64,000 bases of DNA from JAWLDA01 sp041686855 (lineage in GTDB: Bacteria > Bacillota > Limnochordia > DTU080 > RSA5), in assembly GCA_041686855.1 (NCBI GenBank), contig JAWLDA010000010.1:62001-126000 (forward strand), read 5' to 3'. This document shows, piece after piece, positions 17,900 through 27,133 of the stretch. The stretch's first letter is position 1, and every line of letters begins with the position of its first letter. The notes beneath the pieces are model-generated. The model ran no database searches. It was not told where the DNA came from and worked only from the letters and a program-made list of their open reading frames with translations. A program made the translations under genes and the position numbers.

Positions 17900-19105
17900 T
17901 CACTTGGCAGACGTCTGCTGCATTTGCGGGATGCTGGCCGTCTGATGGCGCCTCGCTCTCAAGTACATCCACATGAGGAGGAACGAGGCCGAGGCACTGA
18001 GGAACGGCAAGATTTGCATGTGGTCGTAGGCAAAACCTGCCCACAGAGGCCCGATGACTCGTCCGAGACTGTCGAACGAACCCTGCAGTCCCATCGTAAT
18101 CCCTTGAGGCAACGGGGTCACCTGTGACAAGAGGGACGTGGCCGACGGTCGGGTGAGTGACATCGACACTGCTGTCAATACGGTCGCGATCATCGCCACC
18201 CCAAGGACGGGAGCGATGACAAGGAGCGAGTAGCCGACGATTCCGACCCCGAGGCCAAGGAGAATCGTTGGGTACTCGCCCAGGCGCGTGGTGATTCGCT
18301 CGATAGCGACACCTTGAATAAGAGCGCCGAAGCCGCCGTTAAGAGCGAAGACAACTCCGACGATCGACGCGCTAACCCCAAAGCGGTCGGTTAGGAAGAA
18401 GGCCAGAGCCGTCATGAGACTGCTCTGGCCAAACATGATCACAAAGGCCAAAAGGTAGTACGGTGTACCAGGCCCGGTGAGGGCTTTGGCCATGTTTTTG
18501 TACATACCTTGCTTCTTGGAGGGACCGACCGCTGCATTTTGTTCACTCTTGTCGGGCTCGCGCAACACGGCCCACGACAGGACGACGGTTCCGGCTCCGA
18601 GCGCTGCGCTGGCAAAGAAGGGGACCGACATGCCCAGAGGCGCCAGCACTCCACCGACGAGCGGACCGACGATGAACCCGGTGCCGAAGGCGGCCCCCAT
18701 CAACCCCATGGCCTTTGCACGACTAGAGGTGCCACTTAACTCGGCCGCAAGCGCTTGAGCCGCCGGCAGAGTCGCGGAGCCCAGGAGTCCGCCAAAGACG
18801 CGGCCGGCAAAGAGTCCCGTAAAGCTTTGCGAGAATCCCATTAAAAGAAAGGAGAGTGCAAGTCCGGTGATGCCGATCATCAGCACCGGCTTGCGACCGA
18901 TGCGATCCGAGAGTTGTCCCCACCATGGCGCGAAGAGGAATTGTACTACAGAGTAACCTGCTGTCATCATGCCGAGCATAAAGGCAGACGCGCCGAAATC
19001 CCGCGCGATGAGCGGCAAAATCGGGATCACGAGGCCGAAGCCAACCGAGACCGTAAAGAGGACGAGGAAGAGGGTCATCATCGGTACATTGCGTGAGCGG
19101 GCCAC
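17900..19105 (-). CDS. MFS drug-efflux transporter, TetA-like
   Basis: A 401-residue major facilitator with 12 predicted helices. Motif A of the first half reads WWGQLSDRIGRKPVLMIG, and the helix-1 region has GFGLVIPILPLIARDFGAS, typical of the DHA1/TetA drug-proton antiporters. GTG start with GGGAGG nine bases upstream. It lies 51 bp downstream of a MarR regulator on the same strand, the standard regulator-pump pairing. Confidence 0.9.
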   Translation of the reverse strand: MARSRNVPMMTLFLVLFTVSVGFGLVIPILPLIARDFGASAFMLGMMTAGYSVVQFLFAPWWGQLSDRIGRKPVLMIGITGLALSFLLMGFSQSFTGLFAGRVFGGLLGSATLPAAQALAAELSGTSSRAKAMGLMGAAFGTGFIVGPLVGGVLAPLGMSVPFFASAALGAGTVVLSWAVLREPDKSEQNAAVGPSKKQGMYKNMAKALTGPGTPYYLLAFVIMFGQSSLMTALAFFLTDRFGVSASIVGVVFALNGGFGALIQGVAIERITTRLGEYPTILLGLGVGIVGYSLLVIAPVLGVAMIATVLTAVSMSLTRPSATSLLSQVTPLPQGITMGLQGSFDSLGRVIGPLWAGFAYDHMQILPFLSASASFLLMWMYLRARRHQTASIPQMQQTSAK

Positions 19106-19156
19106 TTAGGTGGGACCTCCCTGTGGGCGGGTGTTATGTTCTCTCAGGCTCGTTCA

Positions 19157-19627
19157 TTAAAGGGCGTCCACCAAGAGCTCCAGGACGGCGTTGCACGACT
19201 CTAGGTCGGCGGCCGAGAGCGAGGACGGCCACGCACTCTTGAGGTACTGGACGCGCTTGGCTCGCAGTGCATTGATCTCTTCGACACCTTGCGGAGTGGG
19301 TTGCACGCGGATGACGCGGCGGTCATCTGGGTCCTGTTGCCGTTCGACGAGGTCGCGCCCGTGTAGCGTGTCGACCAATCCGGTTACGGTGCTGCGCGCC
19401 AAGCCCAGCTCCCGCTGTATCTCGCCCATCGTTGCAGGGCCTTGCCGATTCACAAACGACAAGACTAACATCGCCGAGTAGGAGAGCCTGCGAGCGTTGA
19501 GGTCGCGGATCATCTCGGATCGCATCCGCGTGTAGAGAGCGCGGGTCAGGGCCTCAAAGCGAGCAATCTCTTGCGTCTGTGGCAGGTTGGTAGAGGTGCG
19601 TTCCTGTTGATCAACATTCGGGGACAT
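19157..19627 (-). CDS. MarR-family transcriptional regulator
   Basis: A 156-residue regulator. The winged helix spans about residues 50-120: GPATMGEIQRELGLARSTVT (recognition helix), GLVDTLHGRDLVERQQDPDD, then the wing DRRVIRVQPTPQG. The ATG at 19627 has AGGAAG eight bases upstream; a longer reading frame to 19765 would include an unrelated terminator region. First gene of a two-gene operon with the MFS pump, presumably repressing it until a phenolic-type ligand binds. Confidence 0.9.
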   Translation of the reverse strand: MSPNVDQQERTSTNLPQTQEIARFEALTRALYTRMRSEMIRDLNARRLSYSAMLVLSFVNRQGPATMGEIQRELGLARSTVTGLVDTLHGRDLVERQQDPDDRRVIRVQPTPQGVEEINALRAKRVQYLKSAWPSSLSAADLESCNAVLELLVDAL

Positions 19628-19695
19628 GGTTGCGACTTCCTTCGGATTCCGAAATGTACGCATCTCTAACCTTATCACAGCGCGGGTACAAAAAG

Positions 19696-19737
19696 AAGGG
19701 GACCCACGGTGCAAATCTGCACGGCGAAGGTCCCTTT
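19696..19737 (-). terminator. Terminator downstream of the repeat-protein gene
   Basis: On the minus strand GGGACC and GGTCCC arms flank an inner hairpin GTGCA-AATC-TGCAC and are followed by CTTCTTTTTG. The plus strand also ends in TTTTT, so it may work in both directions. Confidence 0.75.
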
Positions 19738-19761
19738 TTGGGTGAATCACTCTCTTAGGAG

Positions 19762-20424
19762 TCACTGCTGGTTGGGCTCATTGAGTCCGTCGCCCCAGAC
19801 CCGGTCCCGGGTGTCTTGCCATCGATTGAAGAGATCGTTGGCCAGTAGATCGTGAGACTCCGCCGGCAACAGGTAAGTCGGTATCTCCCTGAAGCGAGTC
19901 ACATTCTCACGGAACTCCTTCCTCAACCTCTCTTCGGTGGCGGGAACTCCGCTTTCAGCGAATTGCGCCTTCATCTTGTCCAGGATCGTCGATTGAAGGG
20001 CGTCGTAAATGGGCGCTACGGTACCGGGGAGGAGCTTGCTGGGCCCCGGAAAGGGGGCGCCGCCCAGATCAAAAATGAGTTTTGTAAAGGCCTTTACGGA
20101 CTCTTCCTCGGCTCTCAGACGTTGGGTTTCGTTAAAGCCGGCACGCACATGACCGGCCTCTATTGCGCCGAGGAGGTAACCGAGGTCGGCGGCGCGGAGT
20201 TTGGCGTTGATCTGTGCTTGCTCAAGTGGGCTCACCCCGCTTTGACGTGCCTGTTCGAGGAGGTGAGAGCTCGGCGAATCGCCGCGTTCAACCGCTTGCG
20301 CGATCTCGTAAGCTTCGGTGACGGAAGCCGAGACGTCGGCGATCGCCCGGGCGAAGTAATCGTTGACGAGGCGCCCGCTCCTGGCTCGATCTTCACCCGT
20401 GATCTCGCCGCCCGCGGAGTACAC
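19762..20424 (-). pseudogene. C-terminal fragment of the broken six-repeat secreted protein
   Basis: A 220-codon open stretch with no credible ribosome binding site. The same frame is open upstream to about 20490 and reads RSDAPRDLQDLYGRRLSRII then AQVYSAGGEI, which joins smoothly to the end of the preceding fragment (LLAEEAPAIIA) if one base is added near 20484-20493. It is helical, Ala/Glu/Arg-rich sequence continuing the coiled-coil half of that protein. I read it as the displaced C-terminus, not an independent gene. Confidence 0.8.
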
Positions 20425-21929
20425 TTGCGCAATGATGCGCGAGAGCCGCCGGCCATAGAGGTCCTGGAGGTCACGCGGCGCGTCTGAGCGGCGATGATGG
20501 CGGGCGCCTCCTCGGCGAGGAGCGAGGCGGCTTTCACCCGCATGTCGGCTCGAGTTTGGGAGTTGTAGACAAGGGCTTCGACGTATGAGTCCGCGAGAAT
20601 GCGATCCTCGAGTGTTGGCGCCACCTTTTCGTTAAACGCCATCCACGTTTCCAAGTAGTCCAGGGCGGTTCGGGTACGAGCCTGGCCATGAGGGAGTCCG
20701 GCGACTTGGGCAAAGAGGGACTCCTCAGCGAGAGCGGCGGGATTGAGGTTATCCGAGGAGTCGACGAGGGGCTCGTTTCCGGCGAGGACGTACCCCACGG
20801 TAACGTCCTCCTCGTCGGCTGCGCGGGTGAGGTCCAGCCGCAGAGCGTTAAGCGCAGGGGTGATCTCCTGATTGACGATCCGAGTCGCCTTCTGTTGCGT
20901 CTGGCGGTGGTCGGCCCGCTCTTGTTGCCGTCGAGTGAGCTCGGCTTGGATATCGGCTCTCTCGCGGTGTAGGATGGGGAGGTCGCTTGCGCTGAGTCCA
21001 AACGACTCGGGCCGACCCAGCCCCTCCTGGATCTCGCTTAGCCGGGCGCCGAGCTCCTCGTCAGAACTACCATGCAAGGCTCCTGTGCGCCCGACGAGCA
21101 CCTGCATCGTTGCGTTGCGGGCTCGCTCGCTCTCCCTAAACCGGTCGTACGTCTGCTGCCAATCTGAAAAGAGCGAATCGCGAACGTCTCGCGCGGCGGC
21201 CTCGGAGACGGGAGCGCCGTCGATACCCGCGAGCTGTTGTAAGACGGCTCGCTCAGCGATAAGGTCGGCGAGCTCCGACTCGGGCGCCGCGGCGATCCGC
21301 CCTTCGACGTCGTTGAGTCGGTGCTGAATCTCCTCTTGGGTGAGCGGGAACGAGAGGGCCGAGTCCGCCAACATTCGGTCAAGCTGCTCAACGTGACGGG
21401 CGAGGCGATTGGCCTCCCGCGCGTCATCCAGCATTCCTCCGTTTTGGCGGGCGAACAGGTCGCGCACGTCCTCGAGGTCGGCGCTCCACAAGTGATTGGG
21501 TTCGGACGCTTCGTTCGAACTCGGAGACGAGGAGCTATCAGAGGTCTCAGCTGGGTTCTCCGCAGGGGGTTCGCCAAGGGGGAGGTCAATCGTCGGAGTA
21601 GGTAGAGGTAAGCCTGCGTCCGGTGGATCGGTGGGCATAGGCGTGAAGCGATACTCGTGCACCGACGCAGAAGGCCCCCTGGGATCGTGAACCTCAAACG
21701 TTGCGACAGCGAGAATGTAATGATTGCTGTTGCGGTCGTAAAGTCTCAATTCGTACACGCCGGCCTCCCGCGGCGCCTGAAAGGCCAAGCGCCGAGTGTC
21801 ACGGTCGACGGAGAACGATTGGACGTTTCGTTCACCCGCGAGCGCGCCTCCATTCACCATAAATCCAGGCTGGAATAGGCCGACCCAGGGGTAGTGGACA
21901 TACCGACCTTCAGGCACTCGCACTCGCAC
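20232..21929 (-). pseudogene. Middle fragment of the six-repeat secreted protein (last repeat, linker, coiled coil)
   Basis: Its first ~85 residues are the sixth copy of the 102-residue repeat (PEGRYVHYPWVGLF, GVYELRLYDRNSNHYILAVATFEV). A Pro/Ser/Asn-rich linker (about 95-150) follows, then ~370 residues of Arg/Glu/Ala-rich helical coiled coil. The frame is the same as the upstream fragment, separated only by one TAA at 21963; repeat homology (RRQYRPGELVRVRVRV) extends upstream of any start codon here, so this is not a natural gene start. The last ~80 residues after the frameshift near 20490 are spurious. Confidence 0.8.
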
Positions 21930-23474
21930 ACGGACAAGCTCTCCCGGACGGTACTGTCGACGTTAGACGGCGAGGTGCAGAGCGGGAGGCGCCACTACCT
22001 GAAAGGTGGTCCTGTCGAGAAGGTAGCGATTGGAGTTGCGGTCGTAGAGGCGAAACTCGTAAGTCCCCGGGTGAGGGGGAGCGGTAAAAGTGAGCCTCTC
22101 AGTTGGGCTGGCATTGCGTTGTGTTAGTAAGGTCGGATCGATCGGCGCGCCTGCCTCGGTCGAATCTGCGACTGTGAACATACCGACCCACGGATAGTGG
22201 TAGTGGCGATTAGCCTCTAAGTTTGTGCTCACGTCGATCGTCTCTCCGACGATAAACACGTCCTTGGTCAGTCGAATTGCGCCTGGGGTCGGCGTCACCT
22301 CGACGTCAAATTGAATCGTATCGAGGAGAAATCGATTTTCATTCCGATCGTATAGGCGGAATTCATACCGGCCGGGAAGAGTGGGGGCTTGCAAGCGAAG
22401 GAGTCCGTCCTCGGGCACATTCCTCGACGTGAGCCGATCTGGGTCGATGCGAGCGCCCCCAGCCACGGAGTCGGTGAGTGAGAAGAGTCCGATCCAAGGG
22501 TAATGGTAGTATCTTCCCGATGGCAGTGTCGTGCGTAGCGTGATCTCTTCCCCGACGACATACGTGGATGTGTCCAATGATAGGGCGCCTGGGAGCGGCG
22601 GCACTTCGACGTCGAAGGAGATGCTGTCGAGCACGTAGCGGTCTTCGTTTCGATCGTACAGGCGAAATTCGTAACGCCCGGGCAGATGGGGCGCGTTTAA
22701 TGTGAGTTCGCCGTCGGCAGAGACTTGGCGATGCGTGACGCGGTGACCAACACTCTGCGCCCCTCCTGGTGCGTCGTCGGTGGTAGTGTACAAGCCGATC
22801 CAGGGGTAGTAAAGGTGCCGGCCTTCCGGTAAATCGACAAAGAGAGAGATCGGCTCGCCGACGGTGAAAGTTTCCTGGTTAAGGGCGAGCGCGCCCGGCG
22901 CCTGATTCACATACACCGAGAATTGGATGGTGTCCAAGATGTAATACTCCCTATTGCGATCGTGAAGGCGCAGTTCGTACCGGCCAGGCAGACTGGGAAC
23001 GGTGAACGAAAGCTTCGCTCCGTCTTGTACGTTTTGCCAATGGAGTCGCCGCTCGCCGACCGCGGCGCCCCCGGCGGCCGCATCACCCGGTTGAAAGAGG
23101 CCAATCCAAGGATAGTAGTAGTACCGCCCCTCAGGAAGCGTCACTTGCACTTCCAATGTCTCACCCACTACAAACTCGCGTTTATTAATGGTCAGAGCTT
23201 GTGGGACTGGTGTAACGATTGTCTCAAACCGGCTGCGCGCGATCACATCGTCGCCCCGGACCATGCGAAGCTCATAGGTACCCGGCTCGGCCGGGGCGCG
23301 CAGTGAAACGATGCCGCTTTGCGTGTCGGAGAGCCAAGTGTACGTCAACCGAGTACTATCTGAGATGCGGAAGACGCCAACCCAAGGACGGGGAGTATCT
23401 CGATCAGAGCCTGTGACATACTCTGCGACGATCTCCTCGCCCACGACGTACTCGGACTTGGGCAGATTCAACGA
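21680..23474 (-). repeat. Six tandem 306-bp coding repeats
   Basis: Protein-level repeats with a period of 102 residues across the two fragments. The copies have diverged in DNA but keep the YPWIGLF and ELRLYDRN blocks. The TAA at 21963-21965 falls at the beginning of copy six. Confidence 0.85.
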
Positions 23475-23546
23475 CTGACTAGCAGCGGGAAGTGTCCACA
23501 TTAATAGGAGCGTCACAACAACCCAGCCGATAGGGTGTCGTTTCAA
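21963..23546 (-). CDS. Secreted protein with tandem 102-residue YPWIGLF repeats (N-terminal part)
   Basis: 527 residues from a TTG start with GGGAG eight bases upstream. A signal peptide (KRHPIGWVVVTLLLMWTLPA, cleaved near residue 23) is followed by five tandem repeats, each opening with L-x-L-x(4)-F/Y-x-V-G-E and containing the signatures (Y/H)YPWIGLF, PGRYEFRLYDRN and YILDTIQF. Repeats 2 to 4 are exactly 102 residues apart; repeat 1 is divergent (PRPWVGVF). The fold is probably an Ig-like beta sandwich exposed outside the cytoplasm. A sixth repeat follows in the same frame after the TAA. Function unknown. Whether the stop is natural, a mutation or a sequencing error cannot be told here. Confidence 0.8.
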   Translation of the reverse strand: MKRHPIGWVVVTLLLMWTLPAASQSLNLPKSEYVVGEEIVAEYVTGSDRDTPRPWVGVFRISDSTRLTYTWLSDTQSGIVSLRAPAEPGTYELRMVRGDDVIARSRFETIVTPVPQALTINKREFVVGETLEVQVTLPEGRYYYYPWIGLFQPGDAAAGGAAVGERRLHWQNVQDGAKLSFTVPSLPGRYELRLHDRNREYYILDTIQFSVYVNQAPGALALNQETFTVGEPISLFVDLPEGRHLYYPWIGLYTTTDDAPGGAQSVGHRVTHRQVSADGELTLNAPHLPGRYEFRLYDRNEDRYVLDSISFDVEVPPLPGALSLDTSTYVVGEEITLRTTLPSGRYYHYPWIGLFSLTDSVAGGARIDPDRLTSRNVPEDGLLRLQAPTLPGRYEFRLYDRNENRFLLDTIQFDVEVTPTPGAIRLTKDVFIVGETIDVSTNLEANRHYHYPWVGMFTVADSTEAGAPIDPTLLTQRNASPTERLTFTAPPHPGTYEFRLYDRNSNRYLLDRTTFQVVAPPALHLAV

Positions 23547-23573
23547 GTTTGTTCTCCCTCACTCCATGAGACT

Positions 23574-23601
23574 GGAATAATATACTATTAAGCTATGTTC
23601 G
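23574..23601 (-). promoter_or_regulatory. Possible promoter of the repeat-protein gene
   Basis: On the minus strand TTACGA, 16 bases, then TATTAT, inside the only AT-rich patch of this region and about 30 bp before the TTG start. The -35 match is weak. Confidence 0.3.
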
Positions 23602-23639
23602 TAATATTAAGACAGATCCCTCCGCAGGCAAATAGAGAG

Positions 23640-23663
23640 AGGGGCCTCACCGTGGAGGCCCCT
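23640..23663 (-). terminator. Terminator after the M55 aminopeptidase gene
   Basis: Perfect 9-bp stem AGGGGCCTC/GAGGCCCCT with a six-base loop. On the minus strand it is followed by a CT/T-rich tail (CTCTCTATTTG). Confidence 0.7.
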
Positions 23664-23732
23664 GCTCGACTGAGACGAATGATCGGTTTGACGCGTTGTG
23701 GGACGGCAAATGGAGTCTGCCGAATGGAGTCT

Positions 23733-24521
23733 TTAGTAAACCGGCATCAGACTCTGCAGGGAATCGGATCGGTACAAGACGGTGCGCGAGTCTAAGATGT
23801 CAACGCTGATCCCTTCCAGGCTGCTACGGAAGGTCGTTGGATTGATGTACCGCTTCTCGTATGAGTAGGGCGGTTGGACCTGCAGCGGTTTGATCTCCTC
23901 GCGGTGGCGGCAGGCTTCAGCGACCCCCGTTCGAATTTGACGACACGCCTCCCGGGCCTCAAGGTCGCGGGCCTGCTGCCACCCTTCGCCCCACTTGGTG
24001 GTTACGGTGTAGATGTTCGGGATAAGGCTGCGCGCCTCAAAGGTCGCTTTGTCGTCGCCAGACAGAAAGATCGTGGGAACCCCGAAGGAGCCGGCCACCG
24101 CCGCTAAAAAACCGAATTCACCCACAAAGACACCGTTGAGACGTTTATACACGATCGCTTTGGAGGAACCGGTGTGACACAACGGGGCGTTGGGCATGCA
24201 CGCCATCGCGTGTTGGCCGACGTAAAGGTAGGCTTCGTATGAGGGGAAGTCCGAGGTGTAGAGCGCGCTCCAATCTTGGGCTCCCCGCCGATACGTCGCA
24301 CGCTTGTGCAGAGCCTCGGGCACCAGGCCACCCGAACCGTGACCGTCAAAGACGTGTACGTCGGCTCCGGGCTCCGCGTCCAGAACGCCGGCGACGGCCG
24401 CGTTGGTCTCCTCGGTCAGGCGACGCTTGGCAGGCTCGTTAAACGGCTCCTCTCCGTAACTTTGGCTGAAGCGGTTAACCCCAGCGACCCCTTCGATGTC
24501 GGTCATGATCAAGTATTTCAT
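23733..24521 (-). CDS. dppA: M55 family D-aminopeptidase (DppA-like)
   Basis: A 262-residue zinc peptidase of the DppA family, which removes N-terminal D-amino acids from peptides such as D-Ala-D-Ala. Visible metal-site motifs are MTDIEGVAGV near the N-terminus (Asp and Glu ligands), FDGHGSGG, GQHAMACMPNAPLCHT and GVFVGEFG. No signal peptide, so cytoplasmic. The start at 24521 is chosen because the paralogue at 63429 starts at the same place relative to the DxEG motif; an ATG five codons earlier is possible. It is divergent from the TehA-like channel gene. Confidence 0.9.
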   Translation of the reverse strand: MKYLIMTDIEGVAGVNRFSQSYGEEPFNEPAKRRLTEETNAAVAGVLDAEPGADVHVFDGHGSGGLVPEALHKRATYRRGAQDWSALYTSDFPSYEAYLYVGQHAMACMPNAPLCHTGSSKAIVYKRLNGVFVGEFGFLAAVAGSFGVPTIFLSGDDKATFEARSLIPNIYTVTTKWGEGWQQARDLEAREACRQIRTGVAEACRHREEIKPLQVQPPYSYEKRYINPTTFRSSLEGISVDILDSRTVLYRSDSLQSLMPVY

Positions 24522-24681
24522 CACAAACACACCCATCGCTCTGGATTGAGACGTTAGCTTGATTACAACGAAGATTAGGGGCAGGTGCTTTTGGGTTGTT
24601 GTTTCTAGCGGACTTGCTAACATCCTGTTGAGACCTACACCGGCCGTTCGGCACAAGAGCTTTAAGGAGGAGCTCGGTGCG

Positions 24682-25758
24682 TTGCGACAGAAGATTGATC
24701 AAATGAGGACCCTCTTACGTCAACGCATCGAAGGGCTCCCACCCGGATACTTCGCCCTTGTGATGGCGACAGGCATCCTTGCAGCCGCGGCGGATGAATG
24801 GGGCTTTCACCCGCTTGCTCTCACCTTGTTTGCAATAGCCGCTCTTGCTCACCTCATACTCCTACTGATGAACGGTATTCGAGTTATCACCGTGCCGCGC
24901 CGGGTCCTTGCCGACTGTGCCGATCCGCGTACGTGCTTCGGTTTCTTCACGGTCGTCGCAGGAGGAAACGTGCTGGCGAGCTGGTTGGCCGTCCACCATT
25001 ATCCCGCAATTGCTTCATGGCTTTGGGTGGGGGATACCGCGTTGGGACTCGTCTTGGCCAACGTCTTCTTCACGGCGCTGGTCGTGCGCAACACGCAGCC
25101 CCTCCCGTCAAGTGTGAACGGGACGTGGCTCATTGCAGCGGTCGCTACACACTCGGTTGTCATCGTTGCCGTCGACCTGGCGCCGTGGATGCGTGCCTTC
25201 ATCCCAAACGTGATCTTCGTTGCCTGGCTCGTGTGGACGTGCGGCCTCGCGCTCTACGCGCTCATCCTCGCATTTGTTTGGCAGCGCCTTTTGTTTAGTG
25301 ACGTCTCGCCGCACGACTTGACGCCTCCTTACTGGATCTCGATGGGAGCTGCGGCGATCGGGGCCTTGGCCGGTACACGGCTCGTGGCCACCCTGGGAAG
25401 CAGCGCGACTGAGAGTTTGCAGTTGCTTGTACCTTTCACATACGGACTCACGCTCTTGATGTGGGGCTGGGCGACGTGGTGGATTCCCCAATTGATCATC
25501 TTTGGCGTGTGGCGGCACGTGGCCCATCGACAAGCGATTCGCTACGATTCATCACTTTGGGGAATGGTCTTTCCTCTAGGGATGTACGCCACGGTGACCG
25601 CTCAGATTTGGAGTATGACTCGGTGGGGAGTCGCTGCTACGCTCTCGCTCGTCTTTCTATGGATCGCGGGAGCCGCGTGGTTGGCCACGTTTGTGGGAAT
25701 GGTGCGCTCGTGGCTCAGCGCCCTGAGTCGGCGTCGGCTATACTCAAACAACTCCTAG
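24682..25758 (+). CDS. TehA/SLAC1-type (TDT family) transporter
   Basis: About 358 residues with ten predicted helices. It opens with the family signature LPPGYFALVMATGIL and ends with SLWGMVFPLGMYATVT. These are hallmarks of the TDT family, which includes TehA, Mae1 and SLAC1 anion channels and dicarboxylate carriers. The start is likely TTG 24682, 11 bases after AAGGAGG; ATG 24703 is the alternative. Substrate (dicarboxylate, tellurite or small anion) cannot be assigned. Confidence 0.85.
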   Translation: MRQKIDQMRTLLRQRIEGLPPGYFALVMATGILAAAADEWGFHPLALTLFAIAALAHLILLLMNGIRVITVPRRVLADCADPRTCFGFFTVVAGGNVLASWLAVHHYPAIASWLWVGDTALGLVLANVFFTALVVRNTQPLPSSVNGTWLIAAVATHSVVIVAVDLAPWMRAFIPNVIFVAWLVWTCGLALYALILAFVWQRLLFSDVSPHDLTPPYWISMGAAAIGALAGTRLVATLGSSATESLQLLVPFTYGLTLLMWGWATWWIPQLIIFGVWRHVAHRQAIRYDSSLWGMVFPLGMYATVTAQIWSMTRWGVAATLSLVFLWIAGAAWLATFVGMVRSWLSALSRRRLYSNNS

Positions 25759-25837
25759 ATAGAGGTCGGAACTCTAGTTTACAGAATGTTAGCTGGAGTT
25801 TGGCATCCTGTAGGCCTTAAGAAGGAGTGTTAACCAA

Positions 25838-26863
25838 ATGGCAGCTAGAGCCCCCATGCGTGTGGCCCTCGTCGGCAGCGGGATGGTCTCGAAAAATCAC
25901 ATCGAAGGGATCAAAGCGAGCCCGGGCGTCGAGCTGGCGGTAGCGGTCGACCTCGATCCGAACAGGGCGAAAGAGGCGGCGGATCTGGCGGGCGGGAATG
26001 CCCGGTGGTCGACGCAGCTCGATGAGGTGTTGGCCGATCCTGAGATTGACGTCGCGGCAATCCTTTTGCCCCACCACGTTCACGCGCAGTTCACGCTGCG
26101 TGCACTCTCCGCGGGCAAGCACGTGTTGGTTGAGAAACCTATGGCCCTCACCTTGAAGGATTGCGCCGAAATGATCAAGGCGGCCGAAGCAAACCAGCGG
26201 CTATTGGCTGTGGGACAGGTGTTGCGATTTCGCGCGGCCCATCGGGTGGCTCACGAGGCGATCCGCTCCGGCGTGATCGGTTCGCCGGTTCACACGATCC
26301 GCCATCGCTACGCCTCCCGAGGAAGTGTCACACAACAGTTGGAGTGGTCCCGGGACGCCAAGTCGACGGGGGGCCTGCTCTACGGGAATGGCTCACACGA
26401 AATGGATGCCGTCCTGTGGATGCTCCAGGAACGCCCGGTGAGGGTGTACGCTCGTGCCGGCCTGCTCGAAGAGGGAGATGCTCGCGGAGCTAGCGAACTC
26501 TCCGTCCTCGTTGAGCTCGAAGGGGGCGGACACTACACCTTGACGATGAGCCGAGGCACGTCGCGATCGGTGTGGGAACAGTGGACGGTCGGCAGCCAGG
26601 GGAGTATTCATCTCCAGGGGAATCGTGTGTCGATCAATGGTGACACGCAGGACGTGGAGCAGTCGAGTCTCGGCGGCTTCGACGCGGAGTGGGAGAGTGT
26701 GCGGCGCGCAGTTCAAGAGGGTCAGGCATGTGAGGTGGACGCCCGTACCGTGTGGCCGACGATGGTCGCCCTCGAGTGCGCCCGGCTCTCCATCGAGCGG
26801 GGCCGACCCGTTGAAGCGGCCGAGGTGGATACGTGGCGCTTTACTGAGGCTTCCGCCAGTTAG
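25838..26863 (+). CDS. Gfo/Idh/MocA family oxidoreductase
   Basis: A 341-residue NAD(P)-dependent sugar or inositol dehydrogenase. N-terminal Rossmann motif ALVGSGMVSKNHIEGI, acidic residue after strand 2 (AVDLDP), the family signature VEKPMALTLKDC and substrate-side NGSHEMDAVLWM. GGAGTG precedes the ATG by nine bases. First gene of the sugar-processing region; a long imperfect hairpin follows it. The specific sugar is not readable. Confidence 0.9.
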   Translation: MAARAPMRVALVGSGMVSKNHIEGIKASPGVELAVAVDLDPNRAKEAADLAGGNARWSTQLDEVLADPEIDVAAILLPHHVHAQFTLRALSAGKHVLVEKPMALTLKDCAEMIKAAEANQRLLAVGQVLRFRAAHRVAHEAIRSGVIGSPVHTIRHRYASRGSVTQQLEWSRDAKSTGGLLYGNGSHEMDAVLWMLQERPVRVYARAGLLEEGDARGASELSVLVELEGGGHYTLTMSRGTSRSVWEQWTVGSQGSIHLQGNRVSINGDTQDVEQSSLGGFDAEWESVRRAVQEGQACEVDARTVWPTMVALECARLSIERGRPVEAAEVDTWRFTEASAS

Positions 26864-26930
26864 CGTAGGTGCATTTTTGAGGTTAGTGTTGTAGACATCC
26901 TTAACAGGCAGCACAGTCATGACAGAGAGC

Positions 26931-26968
26931 GCAGATAGGACGGCCAAGGAGTGTGCCGTCCTGTCTGC
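26931..26968 (+). terminator. Strong hairpin after the Gfo/Idh/MocA gene, probable terminator
   Basis: A 14-bp stem (GCAGATAGGACGGC with GCCGTCCTGTCTGC, one G-U pair) around a ten-base loop. There is no T-run, so termination efficiency is uncertain. Confidence 0.55.
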
Positions 26969-27133
26969 ATTGGGCCGCCACTTCGTTTGACCGCACGCGA
27001 ATAATTTGGTAGCCTTACAAATAAATGGCGTTGCCTCCTCAGGATTCCCAAACGGCAACACCGGTCGATGATGAGGTAATGGGGGGCGTAAACAACGAGG
27101 AACTCGGCCGACCACGCCACTCAACTTGAACGG

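Noticed and set aside
19762..20424. Separate hypothetical gene of 220 codons
   Set aside because: Joins the preceding fragment with a one-base correction and lacks its own start signals.
20232..21929. Independent gene starting at the GTG at 21929
   Set aside because: The start lies inside the sixth repeat, repeat homology continues upstream in frame to the TAA and there is no convincing ribosome site.
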